Assembly (NCBI GenBank): GCA_014549065.1
Contig: JACDOX010000031.1
Location: 5,090,539-5,154,538 of the forward strand
From: Cardinalis cardinalis
Lineage: Eukaryota; Chordata; Aves; Passeriformes; Cardinalidae
Direction of reading: 5' to 3'
DNA: 64,000 nucleotides
Position 1 is the first letter of the stretch, and every line of letters starts with the position of its first letter. Shown piece after piece: positions 13,072-24,790 of this stretch. The notes under the pieces were generated by a model that saw only the letters and a list, made by a program, of their open reading frames with translations, had not been told where the DNA came from and searched no databases. The translations under genes and the position numbers were made by a program.

Positions 13072-15320
13072 ATGTTAATGCAATGAGTTTATCTTTTTTC
13101 ATTGTCATTAAAAAAATAAAACTCCCTGAAAATGCAGGAAGAATGGTATTTTGATTAAGGGGAAATCAAATTTCCTACAAAAAGGGAATTAAATAATTGT
13201 AATGGCTTAATTTCCAGCAGGAAATAGATGAGAATAAAGCTCAAATATGAAGGACTTGAAAGAAAAAAAATTAAATACTGAATGAGATAAAAAGAGTAAT
13301 TGAGGAAAACACTTTCTATCCTAGTGAAAGTGCAAATAAGTTATCTCAGGAAATAAAAGCTGGAAATTTCAAAACCAAAGAGATGTGATTTTTATGTGCA
13401 TTATAGATTCCTTGTGAAATTCACTGCATAATAATATCACATTTTATTTGTGAAGGTGAGAGAGGGTTTGTGTTTTTGTCTAGACACCAGTTATGTGTAC
13501 ATGTATGTGTATAAAAATGTTTACCCCTCTGAACTTCCTTTAAATATGATTCATTTTTTTATCCCAAAAAGAACTTGATTTTCTATTTAACTTTGCATTT
13601 AATGAAGAGTATATAGACGAAAAAGCTAAGGGGAACCATGTTTTTATAGCAAGTCATAGAAAATACTTTTTTTACAATATAAACCTCTTTGTTCAGGATT
13701 TAGGAATATTTAAAATATTAGATACTAGAGTAAACAAAAAACCACGCCCAAACTACATATTTTAGCATATAATTCCATAATTTTTATATGACCACTGACA
13801 CATCTTCCCACATACTGGTCATGTTCTGAGATTAAATATTGAGCTATATGGATAATTACTTCAGATTAATATCCACTTTAATATTCTGAAGAAATTATAA
13901 CTGGAACATGTGATTGAAAAGAAAATTTCTAGGCAAGGCAATGAAAACAATTGGAGAATGAGTTCTATAGAAAAAGAAAAGGTTCAGCCTTCGTTTGGAG
14001 GGACATTTTTCTAAGGGTTAGAAGGCTTTTAAAAATTATTTTCTTTTTTAAGTTAAAAAATATTGACAAACAAAAATCAACATCCAAAGTGCAGGAACAT
14101 TTTCTGTGAACACTGACACGAAACATATTCAAACTCATTGATAAATATAGTTCTAAAGTACAATAAGCTTTTCATGAATTCGTTTTCTGAAATAGGACAA
14201 AATATTCCTACACAGAAAGTGGAGACTTCGCATGGTTGAAAATTAAAGATAGACTTTCCTGCAAGAAAAAAACAAAGCCATTCCCTGCAACTTTAATGAT
14301 CTATTGTTTTCTGACTTTCGATGAGTTCAAATTGTGTGAAATGGAGTGAGGATAAAAAAGACATTGACTTAGGACTAGATTTAGCCTAAGATTTTTCAGA
14401 GTGATGTTCATTTGGGATCATGGATTCATAGAATGGAATTACTGAGTTCACTGTCTTGTAACAAATGGTGCTTAGCTATAACTTATCTTCCAGAGCCTTC
14501 TAAGCTTAACTGAAGAGACTGTGAGATAGAAAACTCATCAATTCCTTTGACTGGGTGTTTCAAACTGTTCAAAGTGAAAAAAGTGTTTCTTATTGAAATA
14601 TGTTCAACTTCAGTTTTCACACGTTACATTTTATTTTTTTCAGTAGATAAAATACTCATATATCCAACATTATTTTTCTGTGAAGGTGTGTGGCTATTTC
14701 TTTTTTGATAGAATGAAACTGAGGAAGCAGCTTAAATTGCTCAGTCTAATTACTTGCTCAAGCCTTCAGATGTCTTTTTTGATTCCGTACCAGTCCATCA
14801 ATCTTCCTGCTACTGAAGAATTGTTCATTTTCTTCTATGTGATTGACAAAAACGGTGCAAAAAGACTTCAACCCCTCCAGAAGCAATTCCATTTAGTGAA
14901 ATCCCCCTTAGGTTGACAATAATCAGAGATCTACCAGGTATCCAGTCCCTACTTTATTGTGTGCTTTACTGCTATTCTAAAGAGCTAATTCATGATCAGA
15001 ATGTTATGAGAAACCAAAGGGAATAGAGAAATCTAAGAGGACCACATCATTGACAGGTTATTCTCTGAAGCAAACACTCTTCTCAAGAAATGAAATTAAG
15101 TTTGTTTGACAAGACCTGTTTTTCATAGAGCCATGTGGAGTGGCATTAATTTTATTCCTGTTTGTTGACTCTTAATTAATCAAATCTCAAATTAGTATTT
15201 CCACTTTCATTTTGAATATAAAAGTTCATTTGTTGGTTGTGTTTTGGAAAAGTTCTTAATTTTTTACTTCTGATAGAGGAAACACACTTTTATCTTCTCT
15301 CACTTTCTCCTTCATTTTAG

Positions 15321-15483
15321 GAGTTACAGTGCTTGAAGGGCCTATTTATGCAGTGGGAGGACATGATGGTTGGAGTTATTTGAACACAGTTGAGAGGTGG
15401 GACCCTCAAAGTCAGCAGTGGACATTTGTGGCAAGTATGTCAATTGCCAGAAGCACTGTTGGAGTAGCAGCATTAAATGGCAA
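15321..15483 (+). CDS. KLHL1: KLHL1 coding exon: end of kelch repeat 2, start of repeat 3
   Basis: The acceptor is ttcattttag| and the donor is CAA|gtgagt. The first two bases complete the Gly codon left by the preceding exon. The peptide runs [19 protein letters not shown], then [14 protein letters not shown] and on to VAALNGK, where the Lys codon AA|G is split to the next exon. The blade signature YAVGG is present, and the usual Tyr of the motif is replaced by Trp (ERWDP), which is common in kelch blades. Length is 163 bases. No frameshift or ambiguous base occurs, and both phases match the neighbours. Confidence 0.95.
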
Positions 15484-16494
15484 GTGAGTAGGGTGTGCTT
15501 ACACAATTGAAACACTTCTTTTGAAAACCAATGAATCTTAATTGTCGTTCCTTTCCCTTATTAAGTTGCAGTGGCATTGAATTGTTCCAGAGAAGATCAA
15601 ATGGTCAAAGCTGCTTTAATAGCCCTGTTACTCTGCAAGAAATTGGTTTCAGTGGTGCACAAGCCATCCAGCAGACTAGCAGAAGCAACATCTAGACAAA
15701 AAAGCCTGGAAAAATTGATCTAAAGTCATGAAAAGCAGCATATGATTACGCATATATATTCCAGCTTTGTTTCTCTTGCACAGCTGACCATATATTTAAT
15801 GCTTCCCAGTTAACAGATACTCAACTGAATGTTGCATGACTTATATCAAATACTCTTAAATTTTAAGAGATGTTATCTGTGTCCAAGAAAGGTAGAATGG
15901 ANGCAACTGAAAACTGAAAAGCAGTGGTCTCACTTCAACAAGTAGAAATATGCCATTGATTTTTACTCCTTTTATCTGAATACCCATCTTTAAAAAACAT
16001 CCAATATGCCAAGAACTGCAACTTAAAAACCTATTTAAGAACTTTTCAAATTCCCAGTGCTATTCTTGCTACATTGCTGCTCCACACAACTGACATGTGC
16101 TGCATTCCTCGGGGTATTGGAAATGGATATCTCATTGAGAAACACAATGTTGGGTTTAACATTCAGCAAAGGAAAAAAGTTTTTCTGTTTTAGTATGGAA
16201 GTTCTGAGGAGGTTTTTCTTGGTTATTCATTATGATTTCTTTCTTCGGCAGTGAATTAAATAGGAAATAAATGAAATGCATTAGATGCTTGCTGAAGTGA
16301 GAGAGTTACAAACTATTCCGCACGTGTATCTCTCACACTGCCTTGGGCACTTCACATAAAATGGATACTGGATGCTAAATATTTCAAATGTGAGTTTCTT
16401 GAAAGACTTGAGAAAGTATAGCCACTTCTTTTGTGTTTTAATGTGAGAAACTATTCCATTTGTGATCTTCTATCACCCTATAGTTGGCTGAATT

Positions 16495-16524
16495 TTTTTT
16501 CTACTTAACTTTAAGTAGAAAAAA
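16495..16524. repeat. perfect 14-bp inverted repeat with 2-base loop
   Basis: TTTTTTCTACTTAA (16495-16508) and TTAAGTAGAAAAAA (16511-16524) are exact complements around CT. It is a near-palindrome inside the 13.1-kb KLHL1 intron, and its function is unknown. Confidence 0.85.
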
Positions 16525-19500
16525 TAAAATTGTATTTTTCTATTGGCTTATGATGGAAATAAATAAAAAACAAAGCTTTCATATTTTGATCTCATCAGGC
16601 TCTGAGTGGGGAGATTGATTTGTAAGTAACCTCCTATTAGTTCCTGATATATTGAAGTGTTTCAGAAGCTCACTTGTGTAGACCCTGCAAGTAAATTATC
16701 AATTATTTTGCTGCTCAAACAAATTGAAAGCAATACTATCTAAATTTGGCAAAACAGGGTGCACAGAAATGAATGCTTTTTCACTGAAATACATTTTTAA
16801 ATTTAAACTTTAATTCTTATATCAACATCTTTCCTAAAACATGGAAAGAATTGTGTCAACATGTGCATCATAAACTAACTTGAAAAATATGTAATCATTG
16901 AAGCAATAAAATCCTACGGAATTTCTCAGAAATTTATAAAAATAACTATCTGAAGTTTGGGATTTTTATACATTTTAAACTTGGTCCATTTGCCAGGGTT
17001 CTTTTCTATAGCCATGTTGCCTTATTACATTTCAAAGTTGCAGTACTATTTCACCAAGGAGGGCTCAATGGAGTATCTTCCCCTCCCCACACAAAGGTCA
17101 CCTGGTTGTCATCTCCAGATTTCCCAAAGTAATAGGATATGATAGTTACTATCTTTCAGTGAGGAACAGGCAATATTAATTTTCTTAAATGTCTTAGTTA
17201 TAAGGAGAGCTTGAACAACTAATAAAAGATAAAAGTGTTTTTCAAGATAAAAGAAAGACACATGACAAATTTATTTTACCAGAATTTCAACAGAGCAATT
17301 TATCTGGTGCTACATATGACATAAATACTTAAGATTAAAAAAAGGTGAGTAGTACAGGGATTTGAAGAAAAGGACTCTATGCAATAACTAGGATGTCACA
17401 GAGTTACCCCTGGAATTCGTTACAGATCTGTCCTGGGTTAAAAGAGTATAACAGCAGGAACAAGCTAGTTAAATTACCAGACCATTCAAAGCGGCACCAA
17501 AGAGAATACTATCATATGGTTCATGTTGGCCACATGAATACATGATGGCCAAATGGCCAAATTCATGTTGGCCAAAAGAATTTGGATGATCTTAAGAAGC
17601 AACACAAATAGTATATTTAGTAGTTTATGTGTGAATTAACAAGCCTTGTGTTTGAAGAAAATTAATGTTAAGAAGTAAAAGAAAACGTGAAAAAAGCTTT
17701 CTAGGTTGTTAGCACAGAAAAAACCAGAAGAAATTTGGGGGAATAAAAGGAAATGCTACTGAAAAATACATAAAATTGTATTAATATTGGAAATATATAT
17801 GTTGTGTTACTGTGTGGAATTCTGGTCATCCATATTGAAGGCAGTCCAAGTGAAATTGCAAAGGTAGTATAATGCGTACCATGACTATCAAGAATGCATG
17901 TCATACCAAAGAAAAGCAGCAAAACTGATACAGCTGTCAAAGAAACACGTGCACAAAATAGCTGCAATTCAACTGGGAAAATAGAGGTGAAATAAAAGTA
18001 ATATGAGGACAATAAGATCGTGTCCACAAACCTCTCATCATCTTCTAAATGCCTGTTTACTGGTTCATATAAAGGGTAATGTTATGTGGTTTTATCTAAC
18101 ATCAAAGACTGGAATCTAAGAATTTTGATATTTTTGTTTTCCCAAGTCAACAATAGGTTCTGGGTGCCCCTAACAATGTATGCTGAGGCTTTGGAGATTA
18201 TCTCCTACATCTTCGTGTGTTTCTCATAGTCAAACAGTAACACAAGAGTGGAGTGCGTTATCCTTACTAGATATAAAAATTATTTATTTTTAACTTGACG
18301 TTTCTATCAGTTTTTAACATATTTAGTTAAATATAGGTGTTGTAGGACTTGCCATGACTATAGAATTTCGTGAGATGAAGTATGATCAGTAATTCCTTCT
18401 GATATGGAAACAGCATCATCCTTTCTACCTTGTTACTGTTAACAAGCCTGTTGCAGAGACTGGAAGAGAAAGAGTGCATGAACCTCCTCAGATCAGCAAT
18501 AGATATGCGTGTTAAAACACTAAATGTGGGATGGAGGTCTACACTTTGAAAAAAAACTGGTAGAAGATGGTGCTTTTTATATGCAGACATAGAGTCAAAA
18601 GTTGGGATGACTTATTTGAATCTTCTTTGGGCCTCACATAAGTGTGCGTAACTAGTGTGCAAGTTATATAGTATAAGACCAGCATTCTACAGTTATCAGC
18701 AGATAGTGCTGAAGCAACAGAACTTTTTTCTAGTATGAGCTAGGAGCACCAAGGAACAAAAAGTGTGAAGAAGTCTATATTTGCCAGATACTTTTTGAAA
18801 TTATCACTTAACTATTTCAAGCTTTTCTGAATTTCTTGATTTCAAACTCAAGAAGAACAAAAAAATCTAGTTGACACCTTTGATCCAATAAATACGAATT
18901 CTTTCATTAATTTAAAATGGAAATGCCTCCAAATCTATAGCTAATACCATAGCTATTTATTATCCTTCTATTAAAAACTCTAATACATGGACTGTTCATT
19001 CCCTAAGAGCACTAAACCTTTCCACTAATTTAATTTCATTTCAGAACATATTTTATGTTAATGGTGTAGCATTAAGTGAAAATGAAATTTAGTCTACACA
19101 CTTTCATCAGGAATACATACTCCTCAAAGACATTGTCTGTATCATACAGATTTACATTATTCTAAACATTTTTGTGTCACTAACATAACTGAAATTTTCC
19201 TATCAATCTTTTTTGAAGCACCTGTAGCTTTCATGGCAGAAAGTCTGACCCTTAAGTCTTGATCCCTTTAGCAAATATCAGTAAATCTTTGTTACAAAAG
19301 CATAAAATGCTCAGCTATTGATAGGATCCACAGGCTGACTTTGAATGGTAGAACATCACAGCAGTACCTAAAGTGTCAAAAATCATGACTTTGACACACT
19401 GGTAAAGCAGTTCAATCTCATGTTAACATCTTGCGTAGTCAAGGGAAAGGAGTGCTGCTTTTTTGATTGCCACATCCTCAAGTATGTTCTATAGTAAACT

Positions 19501-19699
19501 TGATATTTCCCCCCTGCTGCTATTTTTATTAAATACCACACAATGCTGTTGGTATATGATAGATGACAAAAAGTGAGGAATTGTTTAATCTTAACTTTAG
19601 AAATGCAACTGTGCAAGTATTCTTTTAAATAATATTTTACTTTTATTTAAGGAAAAGTTTTGTAAATTTTTGTTGTCTCTGAAGGAAAGTAAAAGAGCA

Positions 19700-20090
19700 A
19701 GGAGAATTGCTGCAAGAAAATATTATTCCTCATCANTATCCATCTGACCGCTTACCATTTGCTGTTACAGGCAAAATAGGCTTGAGTTGGGGAAAATTAA
19801 TGCAATTCATTAGTAATAAAAGTGAGAAGCAACCCCAAATTTTAAAATGCCACCTTTCTTCCCCCCTTTCCCAGGCTCAGTTTATGATTGTAGAACATTA
19901 TAGCCCCACCTCTGACTGGTGCAGGGAGTGGGAAATGGGTTTTGTGGTCAGACCATCATTCTCAGACCCTTCTCTCTGCCCTCCTTCCTCACACATTTCC
20001 CTTGCTCCATCATGGGCTCTCCATGGGCTGCAGTCCTTTGGGAGACCATCTCCTACTCCAGTGTAGTATCCTCCGCAGGCTGCTGTGAAT
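19700..20090 (+). mobile_element. probable degraded avian ERV/LTR-derived repeat
   Basis: This stretch is more GC-rich than its surroundings. Its phrases resemble a dispersed avian ERV-type repeat: GTTACAGGCAAAATAGGCTT, a CCTTTCTTCCCCCCTTTCCC block, CTGACTGGTGCAGGGAGTGG, and repeated 'ctcc-atcatgggct / ctccatgggctgcagtcctt' phrases. I recognise the style from memory of avian ERVL-like elements but cannot name the family. Its boundaries are approximate, and it has no intact retroviral protein frame. The open frame at 19707-20066 is likely a chance frame through the repeat. Confidence 0.5.
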
Positions 20091-23000
20091 AATGATTGTC
20101 TTTAGCAGGAAAATACAATGCCAAGACTACAGGCAAAATGCATAAACTGACCCAGAGATATTTTCCTTTACAGGAACAAACCCCTAAACATAGATCCTCT
20201 TAATCAAATCCAACAGGTTTAAAATTGGAGTTGTTTGGCAAGCCTCATCTCTCTCCACCAATTATGTTGAAAAAAAGTCCTTTTTCCTGTTTGCCTGAGA
20301 CACTGATATTTTTTCATATTATTGTTGAAAGATAGTCCAACATAAAAAAACCCCACTTTTCTGGTTTTGTCCTTTAAGCAATTATTTATTGTCAGTTGGA
20401 AATGTCAAATTTTGTCACTTATTTAACTGCAACAAATAGAATTTAGATCAGATTCCACATCCTATTAATTCTGCTTAAGTACTGACAGAATATACTAATT
20501 ATTNTTTTTTAAAAATGCATTTGTATGTACATATTTATTATTTTTCCCTTTACATTCATGCAAATTAATGTGTTACATTTTCAATTTTACTAGTTAGGTA
20601 GAGAGAATTTATTAACTACGTAGCTTTGGGATTTTTTTTAATAGTTATTTACCTATTTATATTCAGTTACATTCATTCAGTTCCACCACTCTTGCAATAA
20701 TTGGATTCATTTAGTAATGGATTTTCATAAATTGGATTATTGTTTTGGCAGTGCTTTCCCAGCTATTGTCTGTTTCATTTTGAATGGGAAACACAGAAAG
20801 CTGCCCAATGGAGATGTTGGCATATACACAGTGGAATGTTTTGTTTTCAGGCAATTTAATGAGAAAAACTGGAAAGAAACTTGTGTTATTTAGCTCAATA
20901 TTATGTCTGCTGTAAATAGCAGTTTCTTTAGTTTAATATGTCCCTTAAAATTATTATGCACTATTACAAAGTGACTATCAGCAAGTTTAGCTTGATGAAC
21001 CTTAATTTTTAAGAAAAGTAGCAAAATTCAAACCAAATTAGTGCGAGCGCAAGAAAGGTTCTCAAAATCATCTTATAGTTAGTCACTCACCAGGAATATA
21101 ATTGCTTTGAACTGACCTTGGAGAGACGAAGGTTAATAATTCCACAAAGTCCTTAATAGTAGTTCAGTGTTTGGCATGAGAGAATTAGGAATGTATTACG
21201 TCTATATAACCACCTACAAAACTTGATTGTATGGCTGATTACAGCCTCCTCCAGGAGTTCTGCTCCTTTGGCTTTCATGCATCATATAATAAACTATCTG
21301 TGGCATTTTCTCTTAGCAGAATCATTAAGGCTTATTGCTAATTCAGTGCCCTGGTCTGATCTTTTGTGCTTTTGCACACAAATTCATATTTTCTACATGG
21401 GGGTCTCATGCAGCTCAGTGAATGTACCATTTAATTCAAAGTGCATTATATTCTCTCTTTCTCAAGCAAGATTTAACTTGTTATTTTGCATCCNGCCTGT
21501 AAAGAGAGAGACTCTGCACAGGTCTATTTTTCTTTCTGTGGGGCTAGGCTAGCCTTAAAAAGATACAAACTGGACAAATTTATGTCACTTTTTTAAGAAA
21601 AAAGTAAAATCATGAAACTTTACTGAATCATGAATCTTTAATGTAAAGCCACTATTTTTTCTACAGTCCAAGGCAGATGCATATGCAGCTAGGATGCCTT
21701 CCTCTTCAGAAACTAAGTCACTGGTAGGAGACACAANAGGTGCTAAAAACATTGCTTATTTGCAGTGGGAACTTGATGAACCTATTTTCCCTGGCTGTAC
21801 TGTGGCCAGGGGCCCAAATGCTTGGACCACATTTCCATTTTGAATGTTTACTGCTCATCTACATCTCTTAGTGTATATGCCCCCACACTATGCCCTTCTC
21901 TTCATCCATTACCTGCACAGCAAAATCTTCAGACTAGCTGGCTGTTGACTGTTGTACAGCTGGAATGACTGTAATTTGTGATAAGGTCTGTCATTCAGGT
22001 NTTGTAATAAGAAACCATTTGTCTCTACTACATAATTCCTTTTTCTTTTNGTAAATTTTGTAATGAATTATAAAATCTACATAAACATGATCTAGTATGG
22101 TATGAATTAATTTAGACATGCATGTTGTTATGCAATTGCAAAAGTTCCATACCTTCTTGGTGATTTCTCATAGACAGCTCCTCACAGCACTGACTCTTTC
22201 TTCTTCACAGTACNACCAACAAACTCCAACTCTCTCTTCACCCACCTAACCCACTCATCCTTATTAGACACAGCTATGGCCTGTTAAGAGCAGGCTTGTT
22301 CCTAATATTTTGTAATTAGTGCAGCTGCAACTCTTCAGGGGTGAGATTACCTTCTGCACTATCTTTATTTTCTTACATTCTCTCCCCCCACACATACATG
22401 GGTACTTCAGGCCAGACAGACATAGGAGGTTAAGTTAGTCCTAATACGTGGCAGAAAAAGGCAGTGGTGTCACTCCATCTAATTTAAGCTTTTAAATGTA
22501 ACATATGCACCAGTCTAGACAGCAGGAAGCAGTGTGGAAAATGCCTGGGAAAATTCACTGCCTATTTTTCAAATGCGCATCTTCCCCAATAAAGCACAGA
22601 TTTTTTTATAAACAGTGAGCAATGACTGTTTTCTTTCTTGTGGTCAAGACTGTAAAAAGTATTAATATCCTATATTGTTGATTATGACTAAAGTTTGCCT
22701 TTTCATTATTATCTTTAGTGGGAGACGAAGTATGAGAATCCAAACCTGTCTCACATGGTTCTCAGTGCCTGTGTGCTGGGACAGGAAGGAAGCCCTTGTG
22801 CAGTGCAGTTGGAGCAGTCTAGAGATCCTCCCAAACCAAATGTAGGCTCCAACTTAGACTACACANGCAGAAATGTGTACACGTGTGCATTCCTGTGTGT
22901 TATCATGTGTATTCACTTAATTCCTTATTTCCACATATGTGTCATCTGGAAGGATATTTAAATATACACATCTGACTGAAATTAAAGGAAACTAAATATT

Positions 23001-24670
23001 AATTTAATGCTCAACTAAATATCTTTATGGGCAACAGCCATTACAACAGCTGACAAATACCTGCTATACTCAGCAGAATAGAATACCAAGCCATCTCCCC
23101 TCTTAACTTCTTGTTTTTCCAATTTGAAATTTGATTAACTTCTTAATAACTAGTATTTGGGTAAGATGAAGTTTCTTTTGCCTCAGTAGACTAGCTTCAG
23201 ATAAATCTTACATTATTGGCTGAGTTTGTTGAACAGAGAAGTGTTTGTTCTTTGTGAAGATCACAAGCTAAATGACCTAAGACTTTTTTGCAAGTCAGCC
23301 ATATAATTGCAATGCATGGATAATTTTCATACTTCAGCAAAGACTAGGGAACTGCTCAAAATTATTAAATAAAGGANGTATTAATATGCTTTAATTTTGT
23401 TTTTTAAGGCTGAAGTAACAATTCAAAATTTCATGCCAAACTANCAAGATGAGAAAGTATGACCAAAACTACTATATTACCCCTCAGTGCAATTTTTTTG
23501 TCATAGCTTTTGTTGCTTGAGGTTTTCTTTGCTNTTATGCCTTACTGGTGATTCACTTATTCTTTTACTAATCCATTCGAACTAAGAAAAATACCTTGAT
23601 TGGCATACATAGTTACTGTCATGTAAGGAGAAAAGAAAAGGTTTTAAACTGCATGCTTTCTGCCCACAGNATTCTCACTAACTACAAGCAAATCAGTATA
23701 TTAAGTGTGATGTAGATATTTTGCATGCTGCTAAATTACAGCAGTGCTTTTTATTATCAAAAACATTCATGCTGTCAAAAGTCTGCTTTCATCTACATCG
23801 TCTACCTAACCAGACAGTATCTCAAATTTGCCTTAGGAAATTATCACCTATTATTAATGAACTTTGTGAAACTCTTTTGCAATGGGAAGAATAACAAACA
23901 CACTTCAAAGACCAGCTCACCAGTTACCAGCCTTAAAATTTTTTTGGTTGAAAATTTTGTCTCTGTTCTTACTATGTTTTACTCTAAATGTACTTTGACC
24001 TATAAATAGTTTTATAACTTAATTTGAATCCTGAGAAGTTATTTCATGTTCTTTTATGACAGATTTTATGCTGCTGCTGTTTTATAAATCTGATGTTTGT
24101 TAACTTCTGGTTTAAATCAAAGTCTTTTTATTCTTCCTNAACTGTGGAACATACAAAAAAGTTTAGATACTTTAAAATATTTTAGTCAAAATCATTAAAT
24201 AAATGGATACTGAGACAAAAAAAATGGAACAACTCTATGGTCTAAAAGAAAATTAGTATCATAAGAAGAAAGCAAATTAGTATCATAAACATTATCTCAG
24301 TCTAGAACAAAGTATTTCTATGGATTCACTAAAAATTCTTATTTAATGACAGGTTCACTGTGTGTCTTAATAATAGAGTAAATAAAGGTCCTNATGCACA
24401 TGCTATAGTGAATGATTAATTTACAAAGACTATTTTGCCTTATCTACTTTATATCCTGATAAAGTCAAGAATGTTTTTGGACTAGTGGAATCTGCATTGA
24501 GTCCATGGTCTTGTGTAAAGAATGTAGCCCGTATAATTCTGAGTACAGTTGAAATTGCTTGAAACAAGTTCTTTCTACTAGCAAACTAAAATTTCCAGTG
24601 TTGGAAGTCAAACTTTTTCATAACAATATTATCCATGCAAAGAGTGTTTTTCTCTCAATATTTTATGACA

Positions 24671-24790
24671 CAGAATCATAGAAGGCCTTGGGTTGGANGG
24701 GACCTCAAAGATCATTGAGTTCCAAATCCCCTTTCATGGGCAGAAACACCAGCTCTTAGATCAAGTTCTCAGGGTCCCCATCTAACTTAT
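24671..24790 (-). repeat. CR1 LINE 3' fragment, minus strand
   Basis: The + strand reads CAGAATCATAGAAGGCCTTG, then GGGACCTCAAAGATCATTGA, GTTCCAAATCCCCTTTCATG and GGCAGAAACACC. This is the reverse complement of the avian CR1 3' end. About 120 bases remain, so the copy is strongly 5'-truncated. It lies within a KLHL1 intron, antisense to the gene. Confidence 0.9.

Larger units (their letters stand above)
3085..15320 (+). other. KLHL1 intron, 12.2 kb
   Basis: The donor GTAAGA follows exon 2860-3084 and the acceptor is ttcattttag before 15321. A T-rich run sits at 3115-3140. A GC-richer stretch at about 3170-3455 precedes the LTR-like element at 3456-3939 and may belong to an older, unidentified repeat. 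The rest is AT-rich unique-looking sequence with short hairpins at 10339-10367 and 13021-13071 and a small tandem motif at 9159-9206. I recognise no nested gene, and the short open frames in it have no domain content. Confidence 0.85.

Noticed and set aside
14419..14440. 'ggattcatagaatgg' resembling a minus-strand CR1 tail
   Set aside because: The following sequence does not continue with the CR1 3' region, so the match is too short to call.
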